DNA of 38,776 nt from Brevundimonas sp. (lineage in GTDB: Bacteria > Pseudomonadota > Alphaproteobacteria > Caulobacterales > Caulobacteraceae): positions 1 through 38,776 of the forward strand of contig SCVB01000029.1 in the NCBI GenBank assembly GCA_004296955.1, in the 5' to 3' direction. Below are positions 26,229 through 34,385 of this stretch, in pieces (the stretch's first letter is position 1; each line of letters opens with the position of its first letter). The position numbers were made by a program, and so were the translations under genes. Below the pieces are notes generated by a model. It was not told the origin of the DNA. It ran no database searches and saw only the letters and a list, made by a program, of their open reading frames with translations.

Positions 26229-27131
26229 TCACAGGCTGGTGTCCGTGGGCAGGACCGGCGCCTCGCGCAGCAGGACGATGGCGATCCGGCGGTTGCCGGC
26301 CAGGGTGGGGTCGTCGGGATACAGAGGGTCCGAACCGGCCTTGCCCGAGACCTGGTAGACGCGGTCCGGGTCGACGCCGGCGCTCTGGAGGATCAGTCGC
26401 GAGGCGTTGGCGCGGGCCGAGGACAGGGTCCAGTCGTTGGGCCCCGTGGCGCGGCTGGAGCCCGGCGCGGCCGAGGTGTGGCCGGTGATCGAGATGCGGT
26501 TCGGCAGCTGGTTGATGACCCGCGTGATGGTGCGCAGCAGCAGCTGGGCGCGCGCATTCGGGCGGGCGGAGTTCTGCTCGAACATCGAGCGGCCTTCCTG
26601 GTCGACCAGCTGGATGCGCAGGCCTTCGGGCGTCTGGTCGATGATCAGCTGTTTCGACAGCTCGGCCAGTTCGGGCATCGACTGCATGGCCTGGCGCAGC
26701 GATTCGGCTGCGGAGGCGAATTCGGCGGCCTCGCGGCGGGCGATCTCCTCGCGCAGGGCCTCCTCGCTCGCGGCGGCGAGGTTCTGGTTCTGGCCGGCCT
26801 CGGGCGGGGCGTCCGCGGGCGCCTCGGGCGCCAGCTGGTTGATCACCGACATGGCGCCCGAGCCCTTGGCCCCGTCGTCGCCGAGCGACGTCCCGCCGAG
26901 GATGCCGCCGGATCCCGATGTGGTCTGGGACACGCTGGCCGGGGCGAAATATTCGGCGATGCCGCGCTTCTGCTCCGGATCGGTCGTGTTGATCAGCCAC
27001 ATCAGCAGGAAGAAGGCCATCATGGCCGTGACGAAGTCGGCGTAGGCGACCTTCCAGGCGCCGCCGTGATGGCCGCCGCCGATGACCTTCTTGACCTTCT
27101 TGATGAGGATCGGGCGATCGCTCAGGGACAT
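26229..27131 (-). CDS. motB: Flagellar motor stator protein MotB
   Basis: 300 residues. A single membrane helix contains the proton-carrying Asp32 in KVAYADFVTAMMAFFLLMWL. A periplasmic Ala/Glu-rich linker follows (about 75-150), then an OmpA-like peptidoglycan-binding domain with ISITGHTSAAP and WTLSSARANASR. The ATG at 27131 gives MSLSDRPILIKKVKK; the frame upstream to 27200 is shadow. There is no motA next to it, as in Caulobacter, where the two are apart. It is divergent from the flavin reductase across 112 bases. Confidence 0.93.
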   Translation of the reverse strand: MSLSDRPILIKKVKKVIGGGHHGGAWKVAYADFVTAMMAFFLLMWLINTTDPEQKRGIAEYFAPASVSQTTSGSGGILGGTSLGDDGAKGSGAMSVINQLAPEAPADAPPEAGQNQNLAAASEEALREEIARREAAEFASAAESLRQAMQSMPELAELSKQLIIDQTPEGLRIQLVDQEGRSMFEQNSARPNARAQLLLRTITRVINQLPNRISITGHTSAAPGSSRATGPNDWTLSSARANASRLILQSAGVDPDRVYQVSGKAGSDPLYPDDPTLAGNRRIAIVLLREAPVLPTDTSL

Positions 27132-27243
27132 GGGACGCGGACCTTTGGCGGAGAACTCGGGGCAGGGTGGGGGAATCAAGGTTAAGGCCGCGTTTCCCAT
27201 GTCGCAGCTTGCCCGGAGGCGGACGGTCGCATAGTCGTCAGGC

Positions 27244-27741
27244 GTGAACCCCGCTGATCCCGCCGCCTTCGACGTCGCCGCCTATCGCCGGGCGCTGGGG
27301 GGATTCGCCACGGGCGTCTGCGTGGTGACCGCGCACACGCCGGACGGCCCGTTCGGAATCACCGTCAACTCCTTCACCTCGGTGTCGCTGAAGCCGCCGC
27401 TGGTGCTCTGGTGCCTGAACCGCGCCTCGGACCGGCACGACGGCTTCGCGGGCGCCGACCGGTTCGCGGTCCATATGCTGCCGGTCGAGGATCGCGAGAT
27501 GTCGGACCGCTTCGCCTGGGGCATCTGCCGCCTGTCGTCGGACGAGTTCGACAGCAGCAGCGCCGAACCGCCGCGGCTGAAGAACGCCCTGACGCGGCTG
27601 GACTGTCGGGCCACAGAGCGGATCGTGATGGGCGACCATCTGACCATTGTCGGGCAGGTGCGGGATTTCGAGACCCGTCCCGGCGCCGGCCTGACCTATT
27701 TCCGCGGACGCTACGGCGTCGCTGAGGAGCCCACGGCATGA
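27244..27741 (+). CDS. Flavin reductase domain protein (HpaC/ActVB type)
   Basis: 165 residues: YRRALGGFATGVCVVTA, GPFGITVNSFTSVSLKPPLVLWCL, FAVHMLPVEDREMSDRFAWG and LTYFRGRYG are the flavin-reductase-like split-barrel motifs. It supplies reduced FMN/FAD to a monooxygenase or similar partner; none is adjacent. It starts with GTG (weak ribosome-binding site), and the last bases overlap the ATG of the next gene (ATGA), so the two are coupled. Confidence 0.88.
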   Translation: MNPADPAAFDVAAYRRALGGFATGVCVVTAHTPDGPFGITVNSFTSVSLKPPLVLWCLNRASDRHDGFAGADRFAVHMLPVEDREMSDRFAWGICRLSSDEFDSSSAEPPRLKNALTRLDCRATERIVMGDHLTIVGQVRDFETRPGAGLTYFRGRYGVAEEPTA

Positions 27742-28610
27742 AGATCGGTTTCGCAGGCCTCGGGGTCATGGGCGGGCCGATGGCCCGGCATCTGGTCGCC
27801 GGCGGGCATGAGGTCACGGGCTACAACCGCTCGCCGGACAAGGCCCGGGCCTGGGCCGCGGCGACCGGCGGCCGCTTCGCCGGTTCGGCGGCCGAGGCCG
27901 CGGACGGCGCCGAACTCCTGATCCTGTGCGTCGGCAATGACGACGACGTGCGCGCGGTGACGACCGAAGCCCTGCCGCATCTGGCCGGGGGCGCGGTCAT
28001 CGTCGATCACACCACGACCTCGGCGCGCGTGGCGCGCGAGATGGCCGCGCTGGCAGCGGGGCAGGGGCGCGAATTCATCGACGCGCCCGTTTCGGGCGGT
28101 CAGGCCGGGGCCGAGAACGGCCAGCTCAGCGTCATGGCGGGCGGCGAGGCGGCGGCGCTGGCGCGCGTCGAGCCGGCGCTGATGGCATATTCGAAGGCGG
28201 TCAAGCACATGGGGGCGTCAGGATCGGGCCAGTTGACCAAGATGGTCAACCAGATAGCCATCGCCGGCGTCGTCCAGGGCCTGGCCGAGGCGGTGCATTT
28301 CGCCGAGGTCGCCGGCCTCGACACCGATGCCGCCTATGACGCCATCTCGAAGGGCGCGGCCCAGTCGTGGCAGATGGACAATCGCTGGAAGACGATGGCG
28401 GACGGGAAGTTCGAGTTCGGCTTCGCCGTCGACTGGATGCGCAAGGATCTCGGCCTGGTGCTGGACGAGGCCCGGGCCAACGGCGCCCATCTGTCGCTGA
28501 CGGCGCTGGTCGACCAGTTCTATTCCGAGGTGCAGGCGATGGGCGGCGCGCGCTGGGACACCTCCAGCCTAGCGGCTCGGCTGCAGGACCGGGCGCCGAA
28601 GCCGCGCTGA
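27738..28610 (+). CDS. NAD(P)-dependent beta-hydroxyacid dehydrogenase (HIBADH/GLYR family)
   Basis: 290 residues. The N-terminal Rossmann fold has IGFAGLGVMGGPMA. The substrate loop is FIDAPVSGGQAGAENGQLSVMAGG and the catalytic Lys lies in SGQLTKMVNQIAIAG. The C-terminal helical domain ends DTSSLAARLQDR. All fit the 3-hydroxyisobutyrate / tartronate-semialdehyde reductase superfamily; NRSPDK after the second strand suggests NADP preference, as in glyoxylate/succinic semialdehyde reductases. The substrate is not certain. It overlaps the flavin reductase by four bases. Confidence 0.88.
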   Translation: MKIGFAGLGVMGGPMARHLVAGGHEVTGYNRSPDKARAWAAATGGRFAGSAAEAADGAELLILCVGNDDDVRAVTTEALPHLAGGAVIVDHTTTSARVAREMAALAAGQGREFIDAPVSGGQAGAENGQLSVMAGGEAAALARVEPALMAYSKAVKHMGASGSGQLTKMVNQIAIAGVVQGLAEAVHFAEVAGLDTDAAYDAISKGAAQSWQMDNRWKTMADGKFEFGFAVDWMRKDLGLVLDEARANGAHLSLTALVDQFYSEVQAMGGARWDTSSLAARLQDRAPKPR

Positions 28611-28633
28611 CGGCGGATCAAGCCAAATGATTT

Positions 28634-28653
28634 CGCATAATATCTCTTATGCG
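28634..28653. repeat. AT-rich inverted repeat between convergent genes
   Basis: CGCATAA-TATCTC-TTATGCG has a perfect 7-bp stem and lies between the dehydrogenase stop (28610) and the protease stop (28683). It may act as a shared weak terminator, but it lacks a clear U-tract. Confidence 0.35.
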
Positions 28654-28682
28654 CATTTCGGACACAGCAAGGCGCACCGCTT

Positions 28683-29540
28683 TCACGGCGCCGGCGCCCC
28701 ACCCGGGACCACGGCCAGCGCGGAGTCCAGCAAGGCGATCGCCTCCCTCACATAGCCGGCGTGAGCCACGACCCCGATCCCGAGCGGTTCGTCGGACGGT
28801 CGCACCTCGGAGGTCAGCACGCCGGCGATGAACGGATGGTCCGGCTGCACCGTCCCCGGCAGTTTTCGGGCCGCGGGCGTCCAGAAGACGGGTCCGCCCG
28901 AGTTTCCGGGAAAAACCGGGAAATCAAGCAGGAACACCTGAAACTTCTCGACCGGGGTCAGCGGCCAGGAGGCGATCCTGCCCGTTCTGAGGATCGGAAA
29001 TCCGGCCGTGTTCGAGGAATAGCCGCGCGGAAAGCCGAGGGTCAGCAATTCATCCCCCGGGCCGATCTGCCAGGCGTCGAGATCGTCGCCGCTGGCCAGC
29101 CAGCCCAGCGGGATGGCGGCGCGGGCGAAGGCCGGCGGCGCGGAGACCTCCATCACGGCGATGTCCCGCTCGGGATGTTTGGTCCAGACCGGCGCGCCGA
29201 AATTGTCGCGGATGCGCAAGGGATCAGGCGCGAACCGCCAGCCGCCGCCGGGCATCTCGCTGCGCCATCCGACCCGGGCGTCGCGTCCGCCCATGCCTTC
29301 CAGGACATGGTTGGCGGTGACCAGCACGGTGCGGGGCGAGCCGTCCGGGCGCGGCGCGTTGATCAGGAAGCCGGTGCCGACGCGGCGGGTGGAATCGCCG
29401 TTGTTCTGGTCGATCTGCACCGTGGCGCTGATCAGGCCGAGGGTCAGGTCCCAAGCCGGCGCGGCGAGCTCCGCGATCGGCGGCTCCTGGGTCTGAACCT
29501 GCTCCCAGGCGGGCTGGGGCGGCGTCTGCAGATCGAACAT
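28683..29540 (-). CDS. Trypsin-like serine protease (S1 fold)
   Basis: 285 residues from the ATG at 29540. The triad is His78 in VTANHVLEG, Asp126 in HPERDIAVMEV and Ser214 in FPGNSGGPVFW. There is no clear signal peptide and no PDZ domain, so it is not a DegP/HtrA. An ATG at 29612 would add 24 residues but leaves only 15 bases to the divergent peptidase gene and has no ribosome-binding site. The shorter start has AGGGG close upstream and a candidate promoter at 29571-29599. The substrate is unknown. The antisense frame continues open for a further ~2 kb but is shadow of the peptidase gene. Confidence 0.8.
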   Translation of the reverse strand: MFDLQTPPQPAWEQVQTQEPPIAELAAPAWDLTLGLISATVQIDQNNGDSTRRVGTGFLINAPRPDGSPRTVLVTANHVLEGMGGRDARVGWRSEMPGGGWRFAPDPLRIRDNFGAPVWTKHPERDIAVMEVSAPPAFARAAIPLGWLASGDDLDAWQIGPGDELLTLGFPRGYSSNTAGFPILRTGRIASWPLTPVEKFQVFLLDFPVFPGNSGGPVFWTPAARKLPGTVQPDHPFIAGVLTSEVRPSDEPLGIGVVAHAGYVREAIALLDSALAVVPGGAPAP

Positions 29541-29570
29541 CGGCCCCTGTCCGGCGATTGGCGTTTCTTC

Positions 29571-29599
29571 ATTTGACGGCGGGCGGCCCGCACGCACAA
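29571..29599 (-). promoter_or_regulatory. Candidate promoter of the serine protease
   Basis: Reading leftwards, TTGTGC (29599-29594) and TCAAAT (29576-29571) are 17 bases apart, about 30 bases before the ATG at 29540. A TTGACG on the plus strand (29573-29578) could be the -35 of the divergent peptidase, but its -10 is poor. Confidence 0.3.
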
Positions 29600-29627
29600 G
29601 GTCCGGCGTCATTTCCGGGGGCAAGCT

Positions 29628-31805
29628 ATGAATCGCCGCGACCTTATCGCCACAACCGCCGCCGCCCTCGCGGCGACCGCCCTTCCCGTCCAGGCCCGCC
29701 CATCCGGAGTCTCCATGTCCCAGGGAACGCCCGTCCCGCCCGTCGCCAAGAAGATTCCGGTCCGCATCGAACAGCTGGGCCGCGTCCGCACCGACGACTA
29801 TCAGTGGATGAAGGACGACAACTGGCAGACCGTCCTGCGCGACCCGACGGTGATCAAGGCCGATGTGAAGGAGCATCTGCTCGCCGAGAACGCCTATCGC
29901 GAGGCGATGATGGCCTCGACCCTGCCGCTGCAGGCGGCGATGTTCGAGGAGATGAAGGGGCGGATCAAGGAGGCGGACAGCTCGGTCCCCTCGCCCGACG
30001 GCGCCTGGGCGTATTTCGTCGAATACCGGACCGGCGAGCAGCACCCCCGCTACATGCGGCAGCCGCGCGGCGGCGGAGAGCCGCAGCTGCTGCTCGACGC
30101 CAACGCCTTGGCAGAGGGCAAGGCCTATTCGGAGGTTTCGGCCGCCGACCACAGTCCGGACCATGCCCTGTTCGCCTTTTCCGAGGACGCCCAGGGGTCC
30201 GAGGTGCACCAGATCTTCGTCAAGGACCTGGCGACCGGCGAGGTCCTGCCTGATCCGATCGGCTCGGCCATCGGCGACTTCGCCTTCTCGCCCGACAGCC
30301 AGTGGATCTTCTGGACCAACCGCGACGACAACGGCCGGCCCGACAGGATCTTCCGCCGCCCGGCCCGCGGCGGCGAGACGACCCTGGTCTACCAGGAGGA
30401 CGACGACGGCATGTTCATCAGCGTCGGCCGCACCGCCGACGACGCCTTCATCCTGATCACGATCGGCAACCAGGAGACCTCGGAGGTCCGGGTCATTCCG
30501 GCCGCAACGCCGACCGCGACCCCCGTGGCGCTGGAGCCGCGCCATGTCGGAAGGCTGTACGAGGCCGACCACTGGGGCGACCGCTGGGTGATCCGCACGA
30601 ATGCGGACGAGTCCATCGACTTCAAGGTCGTCGAGGCCCCGACAGCCTCCCCGGGCAAGGCCCACTGGACCGACCTGATCCCGCACACGCCCGGCCGCTA
30701 CATCGAGGGCATGGCCCTGGTGAAGGACTATATCGGCCGTCAGGAGCGGGCCGACGCCAATACGAAGATCGTCATCCGCGACCGCTCGGGCGCCGAGCAT
30801 GAGATCGCGGTGGACGAGCCCGCCTACTCCCTGTCGCTGGCCGGGGCGTCGGAGTTCGACACCACCATCATGCGCTACGGCTACAACTCGCCGTCCACCC
30901 CGACCTCGACCTATGATTACGACCTGGCCACGCGCGAGCGGACCCTGCGCAAGGTGCAGGAGGTGCCCTCGGGCCATGACCCGGCCGACTATGTGGTCGA
31001 GCGGCTGAACGCCCCTGCCCCGGACGGCGAACTGGTGCCGGTGACAGTGCTGCGTCGCAAGGACACGCCCGTCGACGGCTCCGCGCCGGTGTTGCTGTAC
31101 GGCTACGGCTCCTATGGCAGCCCGATCCCGGCCGGCTTCTCGACCAACCGGCTGTCGCTGGTGGACCGGGGCTGGATCTACGCCATCGCGCACGTCCGGG
31201 GCGGCTCGGACAAGGGTTGGAACTGGTTCCTGACCGCGCGGCGCATGACCAAGAAGAACACCTTCACCGACTTCATCGCCTCGGCCGAGCATCTGATCGC
31301 GCGCGGCTACGCCAGCAGCGGGCATATCGTCGCCGAGGGCCGGTCGGCGGGCGGCCTGCTGATGGGAGCGATCAACAACATGCGGCCCGACCTCTGGGCC
31401 GGGGTGATCGGCGGGGTGCCCTTCGTCGATGTGATCAACACGATGAGCGACACCAGCCTGCCGCTGACGCCGCCGGAATGGCCCGAATGGGGCAACCCCC
31501 TCGAGGACCCCGAAGCCTACGATTACATGATGAGCTACAGCCCCTACGACCAGGTCGGGCCCAAGGCCTATCCCGCGGTGCTGGCCACCGGGGGGCTGTC
31601 GGACCCACGCGTCACCTACTGGGAGCCGGAGAAGTGGGTGGCCAGGCTGCGGCCGGCGACGACCTCGGGCAAGCCGATCCTGCTGAAGATCAATATGGAG
31701 GCCGGCCACGCCGGATCATCGGGCCGGTTCGACTATCTGAAGGAGGTCGCCCACGACTACGCCTTCGCGGTCTGGGCCATCGAAAAGGGCTGGGAGCGGG
31801 TCTGA
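29628..31805 (+). CDS. S9 family serine peptidase, oligopeptidase B-like, exported
   Basis: 725 residues. The N-terminus MNRRDLIATTAAALAATALPVQA has a twin arginine and looks like a Tat or Sec signal. A beta-propeller region spans about residues 100-440, then the alpha/beta hydrolase domain: YGYGSYG, IAHVRGGSDKGW, nucleophile Ser573 in EGRSAGGLLMG, Asp659 in GGLSDPRVTYWEP and His694 in EAGHAGSSGRF. These match oligopeptidase B (cleaves after Arg/Lys) better than prolyl oligopeptidase. Most characterised OpdB proteins are cytosolic, so an exported form implies periplasmic peptide turnover. Confidence 0.9.
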   Translation: MNRRDLIATTAAALAATALPVQARPSGVSMSQGTPVPPVAKKIPVRIEQLGRVRTDDYQWMKDDNWQTVLRDPTVIKADVKEHLLAENAYREAMMASTLPLQAAMFEEMKGRIKEADSSVPSPDGAWAYFVEYRTGEQHPRYMRQPRGGGEPQLLLDANALAEGKAYSEVSAADHSPDHALFAFSEDAQGSEVHQIFVKDLATGEVLPDPIGSAIGDFAFSPDSQWIFWTNRDDNGRPDRIFRRPARGGETTLVYQEDDDGMFISVGRTADDAFILITIGNQETSEVRVIPAATPTATPVALEPRHVGRLYEADHWGDRWVIRTNADESIDFKVVEAPTASPGKAHWTDLIPHTPGRYIEGMALVKDYIGRQERADANTKIVIRDRSGAEHEIAVDEPAYSLSLAGASEFDTTIMRYGYNSPSTPTSTYDYDLATRERTLRKVQEVPSGHDPADYVVERLNAPAPDGELVPVTVLRRKDTPVDGSAPVLLYGYGSYGSPIPAGFSTNRLSLVDRGWIYAIAHVRGGSDKGWNWFLTARRMTKKNTFTDFIASAEHLIARGYASSGHIVAEGRSAGGLLMGAINNMRPDLWAGVIGGVPFVDVINTMSDTSLPLTPPEWPEWGNPLEDPEAYDYMMSYSPYDQVGPKAYPAVLATGGLSDPRVTYWEPEKWVARLRPATTSGKPILLKINMEAGHAGSSGRFDYLKEVAHDYAFAVWAIEKGWERV

Positions 31806-31823
31806 GCCGCTCCCCTGCCCCGC

Positions 31824-32294
31824 CTAGGGGTCGAGGTTCCAGGTGTAGGTCCCGGTCTCCTCGGCGTGCATGACGACGAAATTCCGGGTCTCGTAGCCTG
31901 AGGGACAGGTGTCGCTGCCGTCGGACCAGAAGGTGTACGGCCCCGGATACTGGACGCACAGCGCGTGGTTGCCGGACCAAGTGCGGCCCGAGCCGTCGAG
32001 GGTGTCGCCGTACAGGTAGAAATTGGCGTTGTCGGTCGAGACCAGGGCGGTGCAGTCGCCGTTGGCGACCTCGTACCAGCCGCGGTTGATGAACCGGCCC
32101 GTGCCGACCTCGACATAGGAGATGGCCACCGTGCCGTTGCGGCCGCTGCGGTTGCAGACGCGGATGTCGACGGTGGCGGGCGCCGCCGCAGCGGGCGGGG
32201 CCATGCCCGGCTTGGACTGGGCGGCGGCTGCGCCCGGGAGGGCGCTGACGGCCAGCGAGACGGCTATCGCCGCGACGAAAAGACGTGTTTTCAT
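31824..32294 (-). CDS. DUF1036-family secreted protein
   Basis: 156 residues with a clean signal peptide (MKTRLFVAAIAVSLAVSALPGAAAAQ), then a Cys-containing beta domain: VDIRVCNRSGRNGTVAISYVEVG, FINRGWYEVANGDCTAL, and later CVQYPGPYTFWSDGSDTCPSGY. The conserved CNxS, RGW and paired cysteines fit DUF1036. Role unknown; it is probably disulfide-stabilised in the periplasm. AGAGGGG precedes the ATG. It is convergent with the peptidase, 18 bases between stops. Confidence 0.82.
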   Translation of the reverse strand: MKTRLFVAAIAVSLAVSALPGAAAAQSKPGMAPPAAAAPATVDIRVCNRSGRNGTVAISYVEVGTGRFINRGWYEVANGDCTALVSTDNANFYLYGDTLDGSGRTWSGNHALCVQYPGPYTFWSDGSDTCPSGYETRNFVVMHAEETGTYTWNLDP

Positions 32295-32390
32295 GATCCC
32301 CTCTCCCCCGATTTCGGGCGCAGGATATCAGGGTTCTCCCATGGCGCTACTGACAGTTGCTGACGGCCTCTCCAGCGCCGGGCTGACCTG

Positions 32391-32948
32391 GTGACCCTGA
32401 CCGTTCGCGACGCCGAAGGGCCGGACCTGCCCGCGATCACCGCCCTCTATGCCGGCGAGGTCGTGGGCGGCACCGCCACCTTCGAGATGACGGCGCCGAC
32501 CCTCGACGAGATGACGGGGCGGCTGACGACGGTGCGAAACCACGGCCTGCCCTGGCTGGTCGCGGAGGTCGACGGTCGCTTCGCCGGCTACGCCTACGCC
32601 TCGCTGTTCCGGCCGCGGCCGGCCTATCGCTACGGGGTGGAGGTGTCGGTCTATGTCGAGGCGGCGGCGCGCGGACAGGGTGTCGGCCGGACATTGCTGC
32701 TCGCCCTGGTCGAGCGGATACGCGCCATGGGGCTGCGCCACCTGATCGCCGCCGTCAGCGACAGCGACACGAGCGCCGCCTCGATCGCCCTGCACCGGTC
32801 CCTGGGGTTTCGGGACGCGGGCGTCTATCGGCAGGTGGGCTGGAAATTCGGACGCTGGCTGGACGTCGCCCTGCTGCAACTCGACCTCGATCCGGCCGGC
32901 GCGCCGCCGGCCTCGCCCGGTCTGGATCTGGAGGGCGGCCGCGCCTGA
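32391..32948 (+). CDS. GNAT N-acetyltransferase, phosphinothricin-acetyltransferase-like
   Basis: 185 residues. The start region TVRDAEGPDLPAITALYAGEV, the acetyl-CoA-binding loop ARGQGVGRTLL and the C-terminal LHRSLGFRDAGVYRQVGWKFGRWLDVALLQL match the PAT/MddA group, which acetylates phosphinothricin, methionine sulfoximine or sulfone. The native substrate here is not proved. Starts with GTG; no strong ribosome-binding site. The C-terminal Pro/Ala tail is extra. It is convergent with the response regulator. Confidence 0.87.
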   Translation: MTLTVRDAEGPDLPAITALYAGEVVGGTATFEMTAPTLDEMTGRLTTVRNHGLPWLVAEVDGRFAGYAYASLFRPRPAYRYGVEVSVYVEAAARGQGVGRTLLLALVERIRAMGLRHLIAAVSDSDTSAASIALHRSLGFRDAGVYRQVGWKFGRWLDVALLQLDLDPAGAPPASPGLDLEGGRA

Positions 32949-32954
32949 CAGGCG

Positions 32955-33410
32955 TCAGTGCGGGGCGATGTCCGGGGGCGGCGTGGTCAGCCAGGGCGCG
33001 AGGCGGAAGCGCCGGGGCGGCTCGCCCAGGGTGCGGTGCTGGATGAATTGGCGCGCGAAGGCCACGACGGCCCGGATGGTGGACTCGTCGAAGGGTTTGG
33101 ACACCGCCCCGAGAGCCCCGGCGAACCCTTCGGGAATCTGTTCGGGATTGGCGGTGAGGAAGACCACGGCGCAGCCGGTCTCGCTCACCACGTACTGGGC
33201 GATCTGCGGGCCGGTCAGGCCATCCAGAAGGTTGATGTCGATCAGGGCCAGGTCGGGCCGTTCGCGCTCGGCGATGGCCAGGGCCCCGGCCTTGTCCATG
33301 GCGCAGCCGACCACGTCGCAGCCCGATTCCGCCAGCACCAGTTCGAGCTCCATGGCGAGGAGCGCCTGGTCTTCGACAATCATGACCCGAAGGTCCGGCG
33401 ACTCAGGCAC
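32955..33410 (-). CDS. Single-domain response regulator
   Basis: 151 residues: a receiver domain only. Acidic pair Glu13-Asp14 (IVEDQ), phospho-acceptor Asp58 (LALIDINLL), Thr86 (VVFLTANPEQIP) and Lys105 (AVSKPF) are all present, so it should accept phosphate. A short basic/Pro-rich tail follows, with no DNA-binding or enzymatic domain. This type often works with HWE/HisKA_2 kinases in alphaproteobacteria. Starts with GTG, GGGGAAA upstream. Divergent from a kinase-like ATPase gene across a region holding an 18-bp palindrome. Confidence 0.88.
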   Translation of the reverse strand: MPESPDLRVMIVEDQALLAMELELVLAESGCDVVGCAMDKAGALAIAERERPDLALIDINLLDGLTGPQIAQYVVSETGCAVVFLTANPEQIPEGFAGALGAVSKPFDESTIRAVVAFARQFIQHRTLGEPPRRFRLAPWLTTPPPDIAPH

Positions 33411-33450
33411 GACATTTCCCCGACGCTAACCAGGCACGTTAAGACTACTT

Positions 33451-33468
33451 GTGTCCGCTAGCGGACAC
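33451..33468. promoter_or_regulatory. Perfect 18-bp palindrome in the divergent control region
   Basis: GTGTCCGCTAGCGGACAC is its own reverse complement. It lies 41 bases before the response-regulator start and 74 before the kinase-like start, where a dimeric repressor could control both. The binding protein is unknown. A TTGTGG (minus) sits at its edge as a possible -35. Confidence 0.55.
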
Positions 33469-33541
33469 CACAACGCGCTGATGGCAATTCGGTTCGGGGT
33501 GGAGTAATTCTTTCGGGCATTTTCCGATGCCTGGGGGAACA

Positions 33542-34144
33542 ATGGCTGCGACCGCGGAAGACCGTCAGGTCGAGCTTCAAAGGCGACTGCTGGGCGGCTA
33601 TCAGCTGCTGCAGACGCTGGTCGGCATCCGCCTGCGCGCGGTCAGCGATCCCGAGAGCGTGCGGCATCTGACCTGGCTCAGCGACGTCACCGCCGCCATC
33701 GAACTGATCGGCCGCCGGATGACCGTCGAGGGGCCGCTGGATTTCGCCGCCTATCTCGAGGACGTCGCCGACTTCTGGAGCCGGGCCTGCGAGGGCCGGC
33801 CGGTGCGGCTGGACGTGCGGGGCCAGACCGCCCTGTTGCCCGACAGCCACCTGCTGCCGCTGGCCATCATCACCCATGAACTGATCGCCAACGCCTGCCG
33901 CCACGCCTTTCCGGACGACCGACGCGGCTCGATCGCCGTGGCCTTCTCGCGCGCCGTCGGCGGCGTCAGCCTGGTGGTGCGGGATTCCGGGGTCGGCGCC
34001 GTGACCCTGGTCCCGGCCGAAGGCCTGACCCTGGTTCAGGGCCTGGTCGAGCATCTGGGCGGGGCGATGAGCATCGAGACGGCCCCCGACGCCGGCGTGG
34101 GCGTCCGCATCCGTCTGCCGCTCGAGGCCGCGCTGACGCACTGA
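33542..34144 (+). CDS. Histidine-kinase-like ATPase (HisKA_2/HWE-type), no clear phospho-acceptor His
   Basis: 200 residues. The ATP-binding half is intact: N-box HELIANACRHAFPDDRRGSI, G1 VRDSGVG, and a G2-like GLTLVQGLVEHLGG. The N-terminal half looks like a two-helix dimerisation domain, but where HisKA_2 proteins have HHRVKNN this has LQRRLLGGYQLLQTL without His. A His does occur in the second helix (VRHLTWLSD). The ATG at 33542 has GGGGGAA just upstream; the ATG at 33527 lies before that signal. No sensor domain. It could be a phosphotransfer or regulatory partner of the divergent receiver. Confidence 0.78.
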   Translation: MAATAEDRQVELQRRLLGGYQLLQTLVGIRLRAVSDPESVRHLTWLSDVTAAIELIGRRMTVEGPLDFAAYLEDVADFWSRACEGRPVRLDVRGQTALLPDSHLLPLAIITHELIANACRHAFPDDRRGSIAVAFSRAVGGVSLVVRDSGVGAVTLVPAEGLTLVQGLVEHLGGAMSIETAPDAGVGVRIRLPLEAALTH

Positions 34145-34155
34145 GGCCGCGCGCC

Positions 34156-34203
34156 CGTCCGCCTGTCGATCTGTGGGAAGGGCTGAGCCGCTCAGCGCGG
34201 ACG
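34156..34203 (+). terminator. Nested inverted repeats after the kinase-like gene
   Basis: An outer pair CGTCCGC (34156-34162) / GCGGACG (34197-34203) encloses an inner hairpin GCTGAG-CCG-CTCAGC (34182-34196). It ends exactly where the tRNA-derived repeat begins. No U-tract, so termination is only plausible. Confidence 0.3.
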
Positions 34204-34226
34204 GATGGCTGGGGAACTAGGACTCG
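34203..34226. other. attL-like 24-bp repeat (displaced 3' end of tRNA-Gln)
   Basis: The 24 bases beginning GGATGGCTGGGG and ending GGACTCG are identical to 36680-36703, which lie in the 3' end of the tRNA-Gln gene. No tRNA body is attached here. This is what site-specific integration into a tRNA gene leaves at the far end. Confidence 0.75.
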
Positions 34227-34385
34227 TTCCGCCTCCAGAAAAAACATACGTTTTCAACCGCTTCTGTTGCCCCGCGTTCCCCGGTTGGGCACATCCATTA
34301 GCAGATGGCATTAACGGGAAGGAAGCCATTCTGGTGCGGACGCGCACGGCGCGTTGAAGCAAGGAAGGGCTGCTCTTAGCCCTTG

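Noticed and set aside
29613-31709. Long antisense frame continuing upstream of the serine protease
   Set aside because: It lies wholly opposite the S9 peptidase; only the part up to 29540 carries protease motifs and codon-consistent coding.
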